Assembly: GCF_005765165.1 (NCBI RefSeq)
Contig: NZ_VCIW01000003.1
Coordinates: 310,001-374,000, forward strand
Length of the DNA: 64,000 bases
Source of the DNA: Paenibacillus antri
Lineage (GTDB): Bacteria; Bacillota; Bacilli; Paenibacillales; YIM-B00363
Reading direction: 5' to 3'
The notes under the pieces are model-generated. The model was given only the letters and a program-made list of their open reading frames with translations. It did not search any database and was not told the DNA's origin. Of the stretch, positions 53,152 through 62,049 are shown one piece after another; the stretch's first letter is position 1, and the number at the start of each line of letters is the position of its first letter. The position numbers and the translations under genes are program-made.

Positions 53152-54897
53152 GTGAAACCATCCATGAGAAAGCTTGCGCTGGTCTCCTTCGCATTCGCGT
53201 TCGTGTTTGCGAGCGCTTGCGCGAACGAGGCTGCGGAGGAGCCGGCGGACGAAGGGCAACCGCAGGAGACGCCGAAAACGGAGGAGCCGGCGAAGACGGA
53301 GCCGGAAACGATCGACCCGCTCGGGAAATACGAGCCGGGCATCAGCATGACGACGGCTCGGTTCCAGCGGGACGGGGTGCTGTACCCGCCGGGCGACAGC
53401 CTGGACAACAACGTCTGGTACCGGGCGTACGAGGAGCTGCTCGGCATTAAGCTGACCAACAACTTCATCTCCAGCGACACGCCGGACGTCCGGTTGCAGA
53501 AGATGGCCGTCACGATCGCTTCCGGAGAGCTGCCGGACGTCATCGAGGTCAATCCGCGGGAGCTGCAGATGCTCGTCGAAGCCGACATGATCGAAGATTT
53601 GACCGACGAGTGGGAGAAGTATGCGTCTCCGTACGTGAAAGAGATTCGCGCGTCGGGCGGCCGGGATATCGCGATGGAAGCGGCGACGTTCGGCGGCAAG
53701 CTGATGGCGATCCCGGACGGAGGCGGCAGCATCGATTCATCGCCGATGATCTGGGTGCGGACCGATTGGCTGAAGAACCTCGGCCTCGAGCCGCCGAAGA
53801 CGATGCAGGACGTGTTCGCGATCGCGGAAGCGTTCACGAAGAACGATCCGGACAAGAACGGTCAAGCGGATACGTTCGGCCTTGCGCTGAACATGAACGT
53901 CTACGACGGCTTCGCCGGCATCGAAGGGTTCATGGCCGGGTTCCATGCGTACCCGTACACGAAGAATAACCTGACGATGTGGCTGAAGGACGACAGCGGC
54001 AAGCTGGCGTACGGAAGCGTGCAACCGGAAACGAAGTCGGCGCTGCAGAAGCTGAACGAGATGTTCGCCGCGGGACTCATCGATCCGGAATTCGCCGTCA
54101 AGAACGGCACGCAGGTCGCGGAATCCGTCACCTCCGGCAAGATCGGGCTGTATTTCGGCGAATTCTGGAACGCGTCTTGGCCGCTCGCGGAGTTGAAGAG
54201 CCGCGACGCGAACGCCGACTGGATGCCGTTCCCGCTCGTCTCCGTCGATGCCGAGCCTGCGAAGCCCGTCGTATTCAAGTCGTCGCCGGACCGGTATTAC
54301 GTCGTAAAGAAGGGCTACGAGCATCCGGAAGCGCTCATTAAGATGTTGAACTTGTACTATGAGAAAATTTACGGTCCGAATCAAGATCCCGAGAAGTTTC
54401 ATACGGTGAAAGGCGTAGACGTGAACGGAGAGAAGAAGGACGTTCCGGTGTTCGGATACGCCGTCATCCGCGGGGGGCTTCGCGACAACAACCTTCAAGC
54501 GCATCTTCAAGTGACGGAGGCGCTAAAGAACAACGATCCGAGCAAGTTGAAGCCGGAATTCAAGGGCTACTACGACCAAATCGCCGGCTACCGGGCCGGA
54601 ACGAATCCGGGCGGCTGGTGGCAGGAGCGCACGTTCGGCGAAGGCGGCGCGTTCGACGTCGTCAACCAATACATGCAAGCGAACAACGTGCTTGTCAATG
54701 CGTTCTACGGCACGCCGACGGAGACGATGGCGCAGGTCGGCGCAACGCTTCAACAGCTGGAGATGGAAGTGTTCACGAAGATCATTATGGGCGCCGCGCC
54801 GATCGACGACTTCGACAAGTTCGTCGCGGACTGGGGCAAGCTCGGCGGCGACAAGATTACGCAAGAAGTCAACGATTGGCACAACAGCGTGCAATAA
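53152..54897 (+). CDS. Extracellular solute-binding lipoprotein of a LplA-type importer
   Basis: 581 aa. A signal peptide with lipobox Cys23 (FASAC) is followed by a charged Glu/Pro linker (EEPADEGQPQETPKTEEPAK) to the membrane. The large ligand-binding domain (VIEVNPRELQMLVEADMIED, NPGGWWQERTFGEGGAFDVV) is typical of the LplA-like family. It starts at GTG 53152 with AAGGGGG 8 nt upstream. It lies 88 bp after the kinase across a conspicuously AT-rich stretch (53065-53125) that probably holds the promoter activated by the response regulator. A hairpin follows the gene. Confidence 0.92.
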   Translation: MKPSMRKLALVSFAFAFVFASACANEAAEEPADEGQPQETPKTEEPAKTEPETIDPLGKYEPGISMTTARFQRDGVLYPPGDSLDNNVWYRAYEELLGIKLTNNFISSDTPDVRLQKMAVTIASGELPDVIEVNPRELQMLVEADMIEDLTDEWEKYASPYVKEIRASGGRDIAMEAATFGGKLMAIPDGGGSIDSSPMIWVRTDWLKNLGLEPPKTMQDVFAIAEAFTKNDPDKNGQADTFGLALNMNVYDGFAGIEGFMAGFHAYPYTKNNLTMWLKDDSGKLAYGSVQPETKSALQKLNEMFAAGLIDPEFAVKNGTQVAESVTSGKIGLYFGEFWNASWPLAELKSRDANADWMPFPLVSVDAEPAKPVVFKSSPDRYYVVKKGYEHPEALIKMLNLYYEKIYGPNQDPEKFHTVKGVDVNGEKKDVPVFGYAVIRGGLRDNNLQAHLQVTEALKNNDPSKLKPEFKGYYDQIAGYRAGTNPGGWWQERTFGEGGAFDVVNQYMQANNVLVNAFYGTPTETMAQVGATLQQLEMEVFTKIIMGAAPIDDFDKFVADWGKLGGDKITQEVNDWHNSVQ

Positions 54898-54918
54898 GAG
54901 AAATAACATATCGCGAAC

Positions 54919-54958
54919 GAAAGGGGAGAGCCGGGGGTTGACCTCCGCTCTCCCTTTC
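54919..54958 (+). promoter_or_regulatory. Intra-operon hairpin after the binding-protein gene
   Basis: GAAAGGGGAGAGC pairs with GCTCTCCCTTTC (one bulged G) across a 15 nt loop. There is no T tract, so it is likely an mRNA-stabilising or processing hairpin raising the level of the binding protein over the permeases. Confidence 0.55.
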
Positions 54959-54986
54959 GCTTCCGCGGAAAACGGAGGGACGACAA

Positions 54987-55889
54987 GTGGCGGGGAAACG
55001 CTGGAAACTGGAAATACCGCTGCATCTGATGCTGCTGCCGGGTTTGATCCTCATTTTGGTATATAGCTACGGCCCGATGGCGGGCATCGCCATCGCGTTC
55101 CAGAAATTTTTCCCGACGACCGGCGTCTTCGGCTCGAAGTGGGTGGGACTCGATAACTTCGAATACGTGTTTAAGCTGCCGAGCTTCGCGAACGTCTTGC
55201 GGAACACCGTCTTTATTTCCTTCATGAAAATCGTCGTCGGCCAAATCGTCCCGATCGTCGTCGCGTTGCTCCTGAACGAAATCGTCAGGAAGGCGTACAA
55301 GCGGACGGTGCAGACGTTCATTTATTTGCCGCATTTCTTGTCTTGGGTCATTCTGGGCGGCGTCCTCGTCGATATTCTCTCGCCGTCCGAAGGGATCGTC
55401 AATCATCTCTTGGCGTCGTTCGGCGCGGCCAAGCCGATCTTCTTCCTCGCGGACAATCGGTGGTTCCCGTACGTGCTGGTCATGAGCGACGTCTGGAAGG
55501 ACTTCGGCTTCAGCACGATCGTATACCTCGCGGCGCTCACGTCGATTAACCCGGCGCTGTACGAGGCGGCGGTCGTCGACGGCGCGAATCGATGGAAGCA
55601 GACGCTGCACATTACGCTGCCCGGCATGGTGCCGATCGTCGTCTTAATGGCGACGCTGAGCCTCGGCCAAATATTGAACGCCGGGTTCGACCAAGTGTTC
55701 AACCTGTACAGCCCGATCGTGTACGAATCCGGAGACATTCTGGATACGTTCGTGTACCGGCTCGGTCTCGTAGAATTCCAATACGGCGTCGCGACGGCCG
55801 TAGGGTTGTTTAAATCCGTCGTATCGCTCCTCTTTATCGCCGGTTCCTACTACTTGGCGTACCGGTACGCGAACTACAGAATTTTCTAG
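54987..55889 (+). CDS. Carbohydrate ABC transporter permease, LplB type
   Basis: 300 aa with six membrane helices. The EAA loop that docks the ATPase reads YEAAVVDGANRWKQTLHITLP (about residues 192-212). It starts at GTG 54987 with GGAGG 8 nt upstream. It pairs with the next gene to form the channel; no ATPase is encoded here, which is usual because a shared MsmX-like ATPase serves such importers. Confidence 0.94.
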   Translation: MAGKRWKLEIPLHLMLLPGLILILVYSYGPMAGIAIAFQKFFPTTGVFGSKWVGLDNFEYVFKLPSFANVLRNTVFISFMKIVVGQIVPIVVALLLNEIVRKAYKRTVQTFIYLPHFLSWVILGGVLVDILSPSEGIVNHLLASFGAAKPIFFLADNRWFPYVLVMSDVWKDFGFSTIVYLAALTSINPALYEAAVVDGANRWKQTLHITLPGMVPIVVLMATLSLGQILNAGFDQVFNLYSPIVYESGDILDTFVYRLGLVEFQYGVATAVGLFKSVVSLLFIAGSYYLAYRYANYRIF

Positions 55890-55908
55890 GGAGGAGGTCG
55901 GTCCGGCC

Positions 55909-56793
55909 ATGGTTCAACAAAAATCGGCGGCAAGAACGCTGTTTACCGCATTTAATTATACGTTCCTCGGCGCGTTGGCGCTGCTTTGCATCGCGCCGCT
56001 CGTTCACATCTTCGCCGTATCGTTCAGCGCGAGCAGCGCGGCGACCGCGGGGCTGGTCGGCTTGTGGCCCGTCGAGTTCACGACGAAGTCGTACGGTTTC
56101 GTCATGGAGAACGACCTGTTCCTGCGGGCGATGCTCGTCTCGATTCAACGGGTCGCGCTCGGGGTAACGATCGGCATCGGGCTGTGCGTGCTGATCGCCT
56201 ATCCGCTGTCGAAGGAGGTTAAGGATTTCCGATTCCGAACGGCGTACGTGTGGGTGTTCGTCTTCACGATGCTCTTCCACGGCGGCTTGATTCCGAGTTA
56301 TATCGTCGTGAAGGAAACCGGCATCATGAATACGATCTGGGCGCTCGTTCTGCCCGGCGCGGTGAACGTATTCAACTGCATTTTGCTGCTCAACTTCTTC
56401 CGCGCGCTGCCGAAGGAATTGCTCGAAGCCTCCTTCATCGACGGAGCCGGCCATTCGTCGACGCTGTGGCGGGTCGTCCTTCCGGTGTCGACGCCGGCGC
56501 TCGCCACCATTACGCTGTTCGCCGTCGTGGGACATTGGAACCAATGGTTCGACGGCTTAATTTACATTAACGATCCGAAGCGGCTGCCGCTGCAGAGCTA
56601 CCTGCAGACGATTATCGTGCAGAAGGATTTCAGCGAGCTGACGGCGGAAGACTTGGCGAACGTCGGCATCGTCTCCGACCGGACGGTGAAGGCGGCGCAA
56701 ATTTTCCTTGGATCGCTGCCGATTTTGCTCGTCTACCCGTTCCTGCAGAAATATTTCATGTCGGGCATCGTGATGGGCAGCGTGAAGGAATGA
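55909..56793 (+). CDS. Carbohydrate ABC transporter permease, YtcP/AraQ type
   Basis: 294 aa with six membrane helices. The EAA loop reads LEASFIDGAGHSSTLWRVVLP (about residues 173-193), and the C-terminal VYPFLQKYFMSGIVMGSVKE is characteristic of YtcP-type permeases. GGGAGG is about 12 nt before the ATG. It is 19 bp downstream of the other permease. Confidence 0.94.
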   Translation: MVQQKSAARTLFTAFNYTFLGALALLCIAPLVHIFAVSFSASSAATAGLVGLWPVEFTTKSYGFVMENDLFLRAMLVSIQRVALGVTIGIGLCVLIAYPLSKEVKDFRFRTAYVWVFVFTMLFHGGLIPSYIVVKETGIMNTIWALVLPGAVNVFNCILLLNFFRALPKELLEASFIDGAGHSSTLWRVVLPVSTPALATITLFAVVGHWNQWFDGLIYINDPKRLPLQSYLQTIIVQKDFSELTAEDLANVGIVSDRTVKAAQIFLGSLPILLVYPFLQKYFMSGIVMGSVKE

Positions 56794-56839
56794 GTTCGAT
56801 CAAGCGGAAGGCGACGAATAGAGAGGAGAGAACGACGAA

Positions 56840-58096
56840 ATGACGGAGAAACAGTGGGAACGGCTCGATACGAAGAGGGAGGCGTGGGCGCCCGACGAGG
56901 CGCTGCGGACGATCGCGGGCCGCAAGGAACGGCCGGCGACGCGGGAAGCGGTCCGGAAGCTGATCGGCGAAGCGGAGACGTGGCTGACCGCTCCGCGCTT
57001 CCACGTGATGAACAAGAAGCATACGCCGCCTTCGCGCGATAAACACGACTATATGAGCTTGTCGGTGTACAATTGGCCGAACCCGAACACGCCGGACGGG
57101 TTGCCGTACGTCACGAGGGACGGCCTCGTCAATCCGGAGGTGGAAGACTACGACCGTCCTTCGATGAGCCGCATGGTTTCGGGCGTGGAGACGCTGGCGC
57201 TCGCCTACGCGGCGACGGGGGACGAACGATACGCGGCCAAGGGCGCGGCGCTGCTCGACGCCTGGTTCCTCGATCCGGCGACGCGGATGAATCCGCATAT
57301 GCTGTACGCGCAATACATCCCCGGGAACGGCGGGTTCGACCGCCCGGAACGATACCCGGCCGTCTACGTGCCGGGCGTCGACGGAGAGGGGATTTACGTC
57401 GCGTTCGGCGGCGTCATCGAGGGCTGCAGGCTCGTCCCGCTCGTCAACGTCATCCCGCTGCTCGAGACGAGCCGCCATTGGGACGAACGCCGGGCGGCCG
57501 GTCTGCGCGACTGGTTCCGCTCCTTCCTGCGGTGGCTGCTTGAGCATCAGCACGGGAAAGACGAAGCCGGCTGCCTCAATAACCACGGTTCTTGGTATTG
57601 CAGCCAGATCGTCACCTACGCGCTCTTCGCGGGCGAGGAACGCATCGCCCGGACGTTCCTCGAACGGAACGTGCCCGAGCGCATCGCGATGCAGATCGCG
57701 CCCGACGGCAGCCAGCCCGAGGAAATATATCGCGCGATTCCGTTCCACTATACCGTCTTCGGACTGCTGTCGTTTTGCAACAATGCGGTGCGCGCCGCCG
57801 AGCTCGGCATCGGTCTGTGGGGGTACGAGACGGCCGACGGCCGCGGCATCAAGCGCGCGCTCGATTGGCTGGTCCCGTACGTACTGGAGCCGTCGACATG
57901 GCCGTATCGGTCCGTCAAGCCGATCGAGGAGTCGCTGCCGGACGCCGCCGCGCTTCTGTCCATGGCTTATCGCGCTTACGGCGATCCCGTCTACTTGCGC
58001 GCTTGGTCGAGTCTGCCGGAGAGCGCCTACCCTCGGGACCACCGGTACCGGCTCTTGTTCCCGCTGCCGTTGTCGGAGGAGGGGGAAGAAGCATGA
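56840..58096 (+). CDS. Alginate-lyase-family (PF05426-like) protein, probable polysaccharide lyase
   Basis: 418 aa, no signal peptide, so cytoplasmic. It is an all-helical (alpha/alpha)-toroid protein: HDYMSLSVYNWPNPNTPDG near residue 75 and the NNHGSWYCSQIVTYALF block (about residue 250) match alginate lyase-like domains, where Asn-His-x-x-Trp/Tyr residues form the active site. It would split uronate-containing oligosaccharides by beta-elimination, yielding unsaturated uronyl ends, which the next enzyme removes. That pairing is the main support; exact polymer specificity (alginate, glycosaminoglycan or other) cannot be read. The stop overlaps the next start by ATGA. Confidence 0.8.
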   Translation: MTEKQWERLDTKREAWAPDEALRTIAGRKERPATREAVRKLIGEAETWLTAPRFHVMNKKHTPPSRDKHDYMSLSVYNWPNPNTPDGLPYVTRDGLVNPEVEDYDRPSMSRMVSGVETLALAYAATGDERYAAKGAALLDAWFLDPATRMNPHMLYAQYIPGNGGFDRPERYPAVYVPGVDGEGIYVAFGGVIEGCRLVPLVNVIPLLETSRHWDERRAAGLRDWFRSFLRWLLEHQHGKDEAGCLNNHGSWYCSQIVTYALFAGEERIARTFLERNVPERIAMQIAPDGSQPEEIYRAIPFHYTVFGLLSFCNNAVRAAELGIGLWGYETADGRGIKRALDWLVPYVLEPSTWPYRSVKPIEESLPDAAALLSMAYRAYGDPVYLRAWSSLPESAYPRDHRYRLLFPLPLSEEGEEA

Positions 58097-59199
58097 GCGC
58101 GGGCGAATCGCCATGGGCGAATGAGGCGTTGGCTCGGGCGGTCGCCAAGATCGCCGCGAACAGCCGGCGCATCGGCGCGTCGTTCCCGCACAAGGCGACC
58201 GAAGGCCGGTACGATGCGGAAGCGATCGACTGGTGGACGAACGGCTTCTGGCCCGGCTTGTTATGGCTGGCATACATGGAGACGGGCGATCCGTCGCTGT
58301 CCGCGCTCGCGCAATCGTGCGAGGCTGCGCTGGACCGCGCGCTCACTGAATTCTACGGTCTCCATCACGACGTCGGCTTTATGTGGACGCTGTCCGCGAC
58401 GGCGCAGTACAAGCTGCTTGGGACGGAGTCGTCGAAGCGAAGAGGGCTCATCGCAGCCAGTTACTTGGCTTCCCGGTTCAACTTGAAAGGCCGCTTCGTG
58501 CGGGCATGGAACGACGACCGGCCCGGCTGGGTCATCATCGACAGCTTAATGAATATGCCGTTGTTGTACTGGGCTTCCGAGGTCGCGAACGACCCTCGCT
58601 TTCGGTTCGTCGCGGAAGCGCATACGGAGACGGTGCTCCGGGAGTTTATCCGGCCGGACGGCTCCAGCCATCACATCGTCTGCTTCGATCCGCGCACGGG
58701 CCGGCGGGAAAGAGCGCTCGCCGGGCAAGGCTATCGGGAGGACTCGGCATGGAGCCGGGGGCAGGCTTGGGCGCTGTACGGCTTGGCGTTAGCGTATCGC
58801 TACACGAAGGAACCGGCGTATCTGGCCGCCGCAGGCCGCGTCGCGGATTTTTTCCTTGCGGGCTTGCCGGAGGACGCCGTTCCGTATTGCGACTTCAAGC
58901 CGGACGGCGAAGAGACGATCCGGGACAGCTCCGCGGCGGCGTGCGCGGCGAGCGGCATGCTGGAGCTGTGCCGGTGGCTTCCGGGGCAGGCCGGGGCCAG
59001 GTACCGGGAAGGCGCCGTCCGCATCTTGAAATCGCTGTACGAGCGTTACGGCGCGTGGGATCGCGAAGATGAAGAGGGACTGATCGTGAAGGGGGCGGTC
59101 GACTGCCACCAGAAACGGCAAGTGTCGCTCATCTACGGCGACTTCTTCTTCGCCGAGGCGCTGCAGAAAGCCGCAACCGGTAAGCATTTCTTCTGGTAA
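58093..59199 (+). CDS. GH88 unsaturated glucuronyl hydrolase
   Basis: 368 aa, cytoplasmic, (alpha/alpha)6 barrel. Conserved blocks are IDWWTNGFWPGLLWLAY, HHDVGFMW with one catalytic Asp (about residue 95), VIIDSLMNMPLLYWAS with the second (about 156) and REDSAWSRGQAWALYGLALAY. These enzymes hydrate the delta-4,5 double bond of unsaturated uronic acids left by lyases and release the ring-opened sugar. The ATG lies in an ATGA overlap with the lyase-like gene; an upstream frame extension is that gene out of phase. It is the last gene of the locus, closed by a terminator. Confidence 0.93.
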   Translation: MSAGESPWANEALARAVAKIAANSRRIGASFPHKATEGRYDAEAIDWWTNGFWPGLLWLAYMETGDPSLSALAQSCEAALDRALTEFYGLHHDVGFMWTLSATAQYKLLGTESSKRRGLIAASYLASRFNLKGRFVRAWNDDRPGWVIIDSLMNMPLLYWASEVANDPRFRFVAEAHTETVLREFIRPDGSSHHIVCFDPRTGRRERALAGQGYREDSAWSRGQAWALYGLALAYRYTKEPAYLAAAGRVADFFLAGLPEDAVPYCDFKPDGEETIRDSSAAACAASGMLELCRWLPGQAGARYREGAVRILKSLYERYGAWDREDEEGLIVKGAVDCHQKRQVSLIYGDFFFAEALQKAATGKHFFW

Positions 59200-59216
59200 C
59201 GACGTATTCCGACGTC

Positions 59217-59256
59217 GCACGCCTCGGGGAAGGTTCCCCGAGGCGTGCTTCCGTTT
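59217..59256 (+). terminator. Terminator of the polysaccharide locus
   Basis: A perfect 13 bp stem GCACGCCTCGGGG/CCCCGAGGCGTGC with a 6 nt loop, followed by TTCCGTTT. Confidence 0.8.
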
Positions 59257-59402
59257 AGGAACCCTTACTTTCGGACTATGCCGTAAAAATTTAATGATGT
59301 ATAATATTACCTTGCGAGAGCAGTCTTTTTTGCGTCGGGGCGTGGATTTTTCTTACGCGCATGATACATTATGTAGAGAAGCCGTATCGAGGGAGGCGTC
59401 GC

Positions 59403-60848
59403 ATGTTCTCATACGATAATATCAGTATTTTGGTCACGTTATTGAATATCGGGTTGGCCGGCTTCGTCATCTTCCTCGAGCGGCGGAACGTCGCGGCCAC
59501 CTGGGCATGGCTGATGGTGCTGTTGTTTCTGCCGATCGTCGGGTTCGTCGCCTATGTGTTCTTCGCGCAAAATTTAAGCAAGCGGAAGATGTATAAGCTC
59601 GAACGCGAAACCGAGATGCGGCTGGCGGGCATCATCGAAGCGCAGCGTTCGGAGTTCAAAGAGCGCGCGCTGCCGTTCCGGGATCCGGTCATGAACCGAT
59701 ACCGCGACTTGATGTATATGAATCTGAAGAGCAGCTCCGCCGTCTTCACCCAAAGCAACGACGTCCGCGTCTTTACCGACGGACGCGAGAAGTTCGAAAC
59801 GCTGCTCGCCGAAATTCGAGAGGCGAAGGAGAGCATCCATCTCCTATACTATATCGTCAAGGACGACGCGCTCGGGAATCGGATTCTCGACGCATTGATC
59901 GAGAAGGCGGAGGCCGGCGTCGAGGTTCGCTTTCTGTACGATCAGATCGGGAGCTACCGGCTGTCCTCAAGCTTCTTCCAACGATTGACGAAAGCGGGCG
60001 GGCATGCCGCGGCGTTCTTCCCTTCGAAAATTCCGTATTTGAACATTCGCGTGAACTACCGGAACCATCGCAAGCTCGTCGTCATCGACGGGAAATACGG
60101 ATACATAGGCGGCTTTAATATCGGAGACGAGTATCTCGGTCTCGATCCGCGGCTCGGCTATTGGCGCGATACGCATCTGCGCATCGTGGGCACCGCCGTG
60201 CTTCAGATGCAGATTCAATTCATGTTGGATTGGAATTTGGCATCGCACGCGAAGATTACCGCGGACGAGAAATATTTCCCGGCGTCGGGGCTGCAGGGCG
60301 ACGTCGGCGTCCAGATCGTCTCGAGCGGTCCGAACTTCTCGATCGAGCATACGCGCAACGTCTATTTGAAAATGATTCACTCGGCGAAGGAACGCGTCTA
60401 TATCCAAACGCCGTATTTCATACCGGACGAGAGCGTACTGACCGCGCTGAAGATGGCCGTCCTGTCCGGCGTCGACGTTCGAATCATGATCCCGGGCAGG
60501 CCGGACAAACGGATGGTGTATTGGGCTTCCTTTTCATACTTGGGCGATTTATTGCAATTGGGGATGCGCTGCTTCCTGTACGACCGCGGATTTCTGCACG
60601 CGAAGACGATCGTCGTCGACGGCGAGATCGCTTCGGTCGGCACCGCGAACTTCGACATTCGCAGCTTCCGCTTGAATTTCGAAGTGAACGCCGTGCTGTA
60701 CGATACCGATACCGCAGGGCGGCTGCGGAGCATCTTCGAGGAAGATATGACGTATTGCCGCGAGTTGACGTTCGAAGAATATCAAAACCGCTCCAAGGGG
60801 GAGCGGTTCCGCGAATCTTGCATCCGGCTGCTGTCGCCGATCTTGTAG
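59403..60848 (+). CDS. cls: Cardiolipin synthase
   Basis: 481 aa, full length. Two N-terminal membrane helices (ISILVTLLNIGLAGFVIFLE, WAWLMVLLFLPIVGFVAYVFF) precede two phospholipase D domains. Each has an HKD motif: NHRKLVVIDGKYGYIGGFN (about residue 220) and FLHAKTIVVDGEIASVGTANFD (about 400). It joins two phosphatidylglycerol molecules into cardiolipin at the membrane. ATG 59403 has GGGAGG 6 nt upstream; an ATG at 59361 is less well placed. A TATAAT at 59300-59305 is a likely -10. It converges with the next gene with 5 bp between stops. Confidence 0.95.
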   Translation: MFSYDNISILVTLLNIGLAGFVIFLERRNVAATWAWLMVLLFLPIVGFVAYVFFAQNLSKRKMYKLERETEMRLAGIIEAQRSEFKERALPFRDPVMNRYRDLMYMNLKSSSAVFTQSNDVRVFTDGREKFETLLAEIREAKESIHLLYYIVKDDALGNRILDALIEKAEAGVEVRFLYDQIGSYRLSSSFFQRLTKAGGHAAAFFPSKIPYLNIRVNYRNHRKLVVIDGKYGYIGGFNIGDEYLGLDPRLGYWRDTHLRIVGTAVLQMQIQFMLDWNLASHAKITADEKYFPASGLQGDVGVQIVSSGPNFSIEHTRNVYLKMIHSAKERVYIQTPYFIPDESVLTALKMAVLSGVDVRIMIPGRPDKRMVYWASFSYLGDLLQLGMRCFLYDRGFLHAKTIVVDGEIASVGTANFDIRSFRLNFEVNAVLYDTDTAGRLRSIFEEDMTYCRELTFEEYQNRSKGERFRESCIRLLSPIL

Positions 60849-60853
60849 TTTCG

Positions 60854-61477
60854 TCAGGCGGGTTCGGTGGCGGAGTCGCTCCGAGGCGCTTCGTCGGCGA
60901 AGCGCGCGTTGATCCGCTTGCTCAGGACGAGAGACGCCGCGACCAAGGCGAGAACGAAGAGCAGGCGCCAGGGCTGCTCGAAGTAGACGCCGGGATCGTG
61001 CCCGAAGTACGAGATCGTAAAGATCATAATCGCTTTGCCCCCGGAGACGGCGAGCGCGAACGAACGAGCGTTCATGCGCGTCAAGGCGGCCGCCGTATTG
61101 ACGACGACGAACGGTCCCGCGGGGAGAAGGCTCAGCAAAAACACGTAACTGAACGCGCGCCGCCGGATCCAGTGCATCGCTCTCGCGACCTTCGGTCTGC
61201 GGCTCCACCGCAGCATGATCGGATGCTCCGCGATTTTGCGAACGATCAGGAACGTCGTCATACAGCCGGCGACCATGCCGATCCACGTATAGAGAAAGCC
61301 CAGCCAAAGCCCGTACGCGACGGCGTTCCACCCGACGATGACGATCGTCGGAAGCGGAGGGACGAACGACTTGAGGAACGGGACGAGCAAACCGGGCAAC
61401 GGTCCCCACGCACGATAACGGTCCAGCCATTCCGCGAGGCGTTCCTCGGTCAATATAGAGAGAAGGTCGGCGATCAT
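60854..61477 (-). CDS. TVP38/TMEM64-family (VTT/DedA-like) membrane protein
   Basis: 207 aa with five to six membrane helices. The VTT core is visible in PFLKSFVPPLPTIVIVGWNA (conserved Pro motif) and LLSLLPAGPFVVVNTAAALT, then FALAVSGGKAIMIFTISYFG. Relatives are putative lipid-handling or cation-coupled transporters, some acting on undecaprenyl phosphate or phosphatidylglycerol. ATG 61477 (AGGTGA 8 nt upstream) is preferred over an in-frame GTG at 61489 that is part of that ribosome site. The polar Ser/Arg tail is cytoplasmic. Confidence 0.88.
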   Translation of the reverse strand: MIADLLSILTEERLAEWLDRYRAWGPLPGLLVPFLKSFVPPLPTIVIVGWNAVAYGLWLGFLYTWIGMVAGCMTTFLIVRKIAEHPIMLRWSRRPKVARAMHWIRRRAFSYVFLLSLLPAGPFVVVNTAAALTRMNARSFALAVSGGKAIMIFTISYFGHDPGVYFEQPWRLLFVLALVAASLVLSKRINARFADEAPRSDSATEPA

Positions 61478-61626
61478 GCTTGCGCTCACCTGTTTTCGAT
61501 AAATTTTCTAACGACGGCACTTGTTCCATAGTACTAGAAGGAAGTGATAGCGACAAGGGCGAGCGCTTGCTCTTCCGCACTCCGCCCTGTAAAATGGAAC
61601 TTTACTGAAAACAAGGAGGACTCATT

Positions 61627-61920
61627 GTGATCCAACGCACAGTATTGTTGAAATTCGACGAAGCGACGACGCCGGAGACGCTCCAGGAGGTTATCGCGCG
61701 ATTCAAAGCGCTGAAGAACGACCTGACGGGCGTCGCGGAAATTCACGCGGGACTCAATATGGCGGAGCGCAGCAAGGAATACCAGGTCGTTCTGATGGTG
61801 CGGTTCGAGGATCGCGCCGCGCTGGAGGCGTACACCGTCAACGAGCGGCATCAAGCGGTCGCGGCGTTCATCCGCGATTCGGGCCGACTTGACAGTATCG
61901 GAGTCGACATCGAAATCTAA
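61627..61920 (+). CDS. Stress-responsive A/B barrel (Dabb) domain protein
   Basis: 97 aa, a complete single Dabb domain. It begins IQRTVLLKFDEATTPETLQE, then VIARFKALK, continues with the typical EIHAGLNMAERSKEYQVVLM and ends RDSGRLDSIGVDIE. Such proteins form dimeric ferredoxin-like barrels; the function here is unknown. The start is GTG 61627, with AAGGAGG 7 nt upstream. It stands alone between the VTT gene and a terminator. Confidence 0.88.
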   Translation: MIQRTVLLKFDEATTPETLQEVIARFKALKNDLTGVAEIHAGLNMAERSKEYQVVLMVRFEDRAALEAYTVNERHQAVAAFIRDSGRLDSIGVDIEI

Positions 61921-61933
61921 TACATCAGCAGAG

Positions 61934-61966
61934 AACGATCTCCCTGAGGGTGGAGGTCGTTTTTTA
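61934..61966 (+). terminator. Terminator of the Dabb gene
   Basis: AACGATCTCC pairs with GGAGGTCGTT (one G-U pair) around an 8 nt loop, then six T residues. Confidence 0.8.
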
Positions 61967-61972
61967 TTTCTC

Positions 61973-62020
61973 TTGACGGCTAACGATCGTTAGCTTATTA
62001 TTTGGGTAACGAACGTTAGC
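61973..62020 (+). promoter_or_regulatory. TetR-controlled promoter with two operators
   Basis: TTGACG (61973-61978), a 17 nt spacer and TATTAT (61996-62001). The spacer is filled by the perfect 16 bp palindrome GCTAACGATCGTTAGC (61979-61994). A second, slightly imperfect copy GGTAACGAACGTTAGC (62005-62020) covers the expected start of transcription. Centres are 26 bp apart. Binding would block the polymerase outright. Confidence 0.85.
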
Positions 62021-62049
62021 TTCCTGAAAGGAGCGTGAACCGAATCTCG

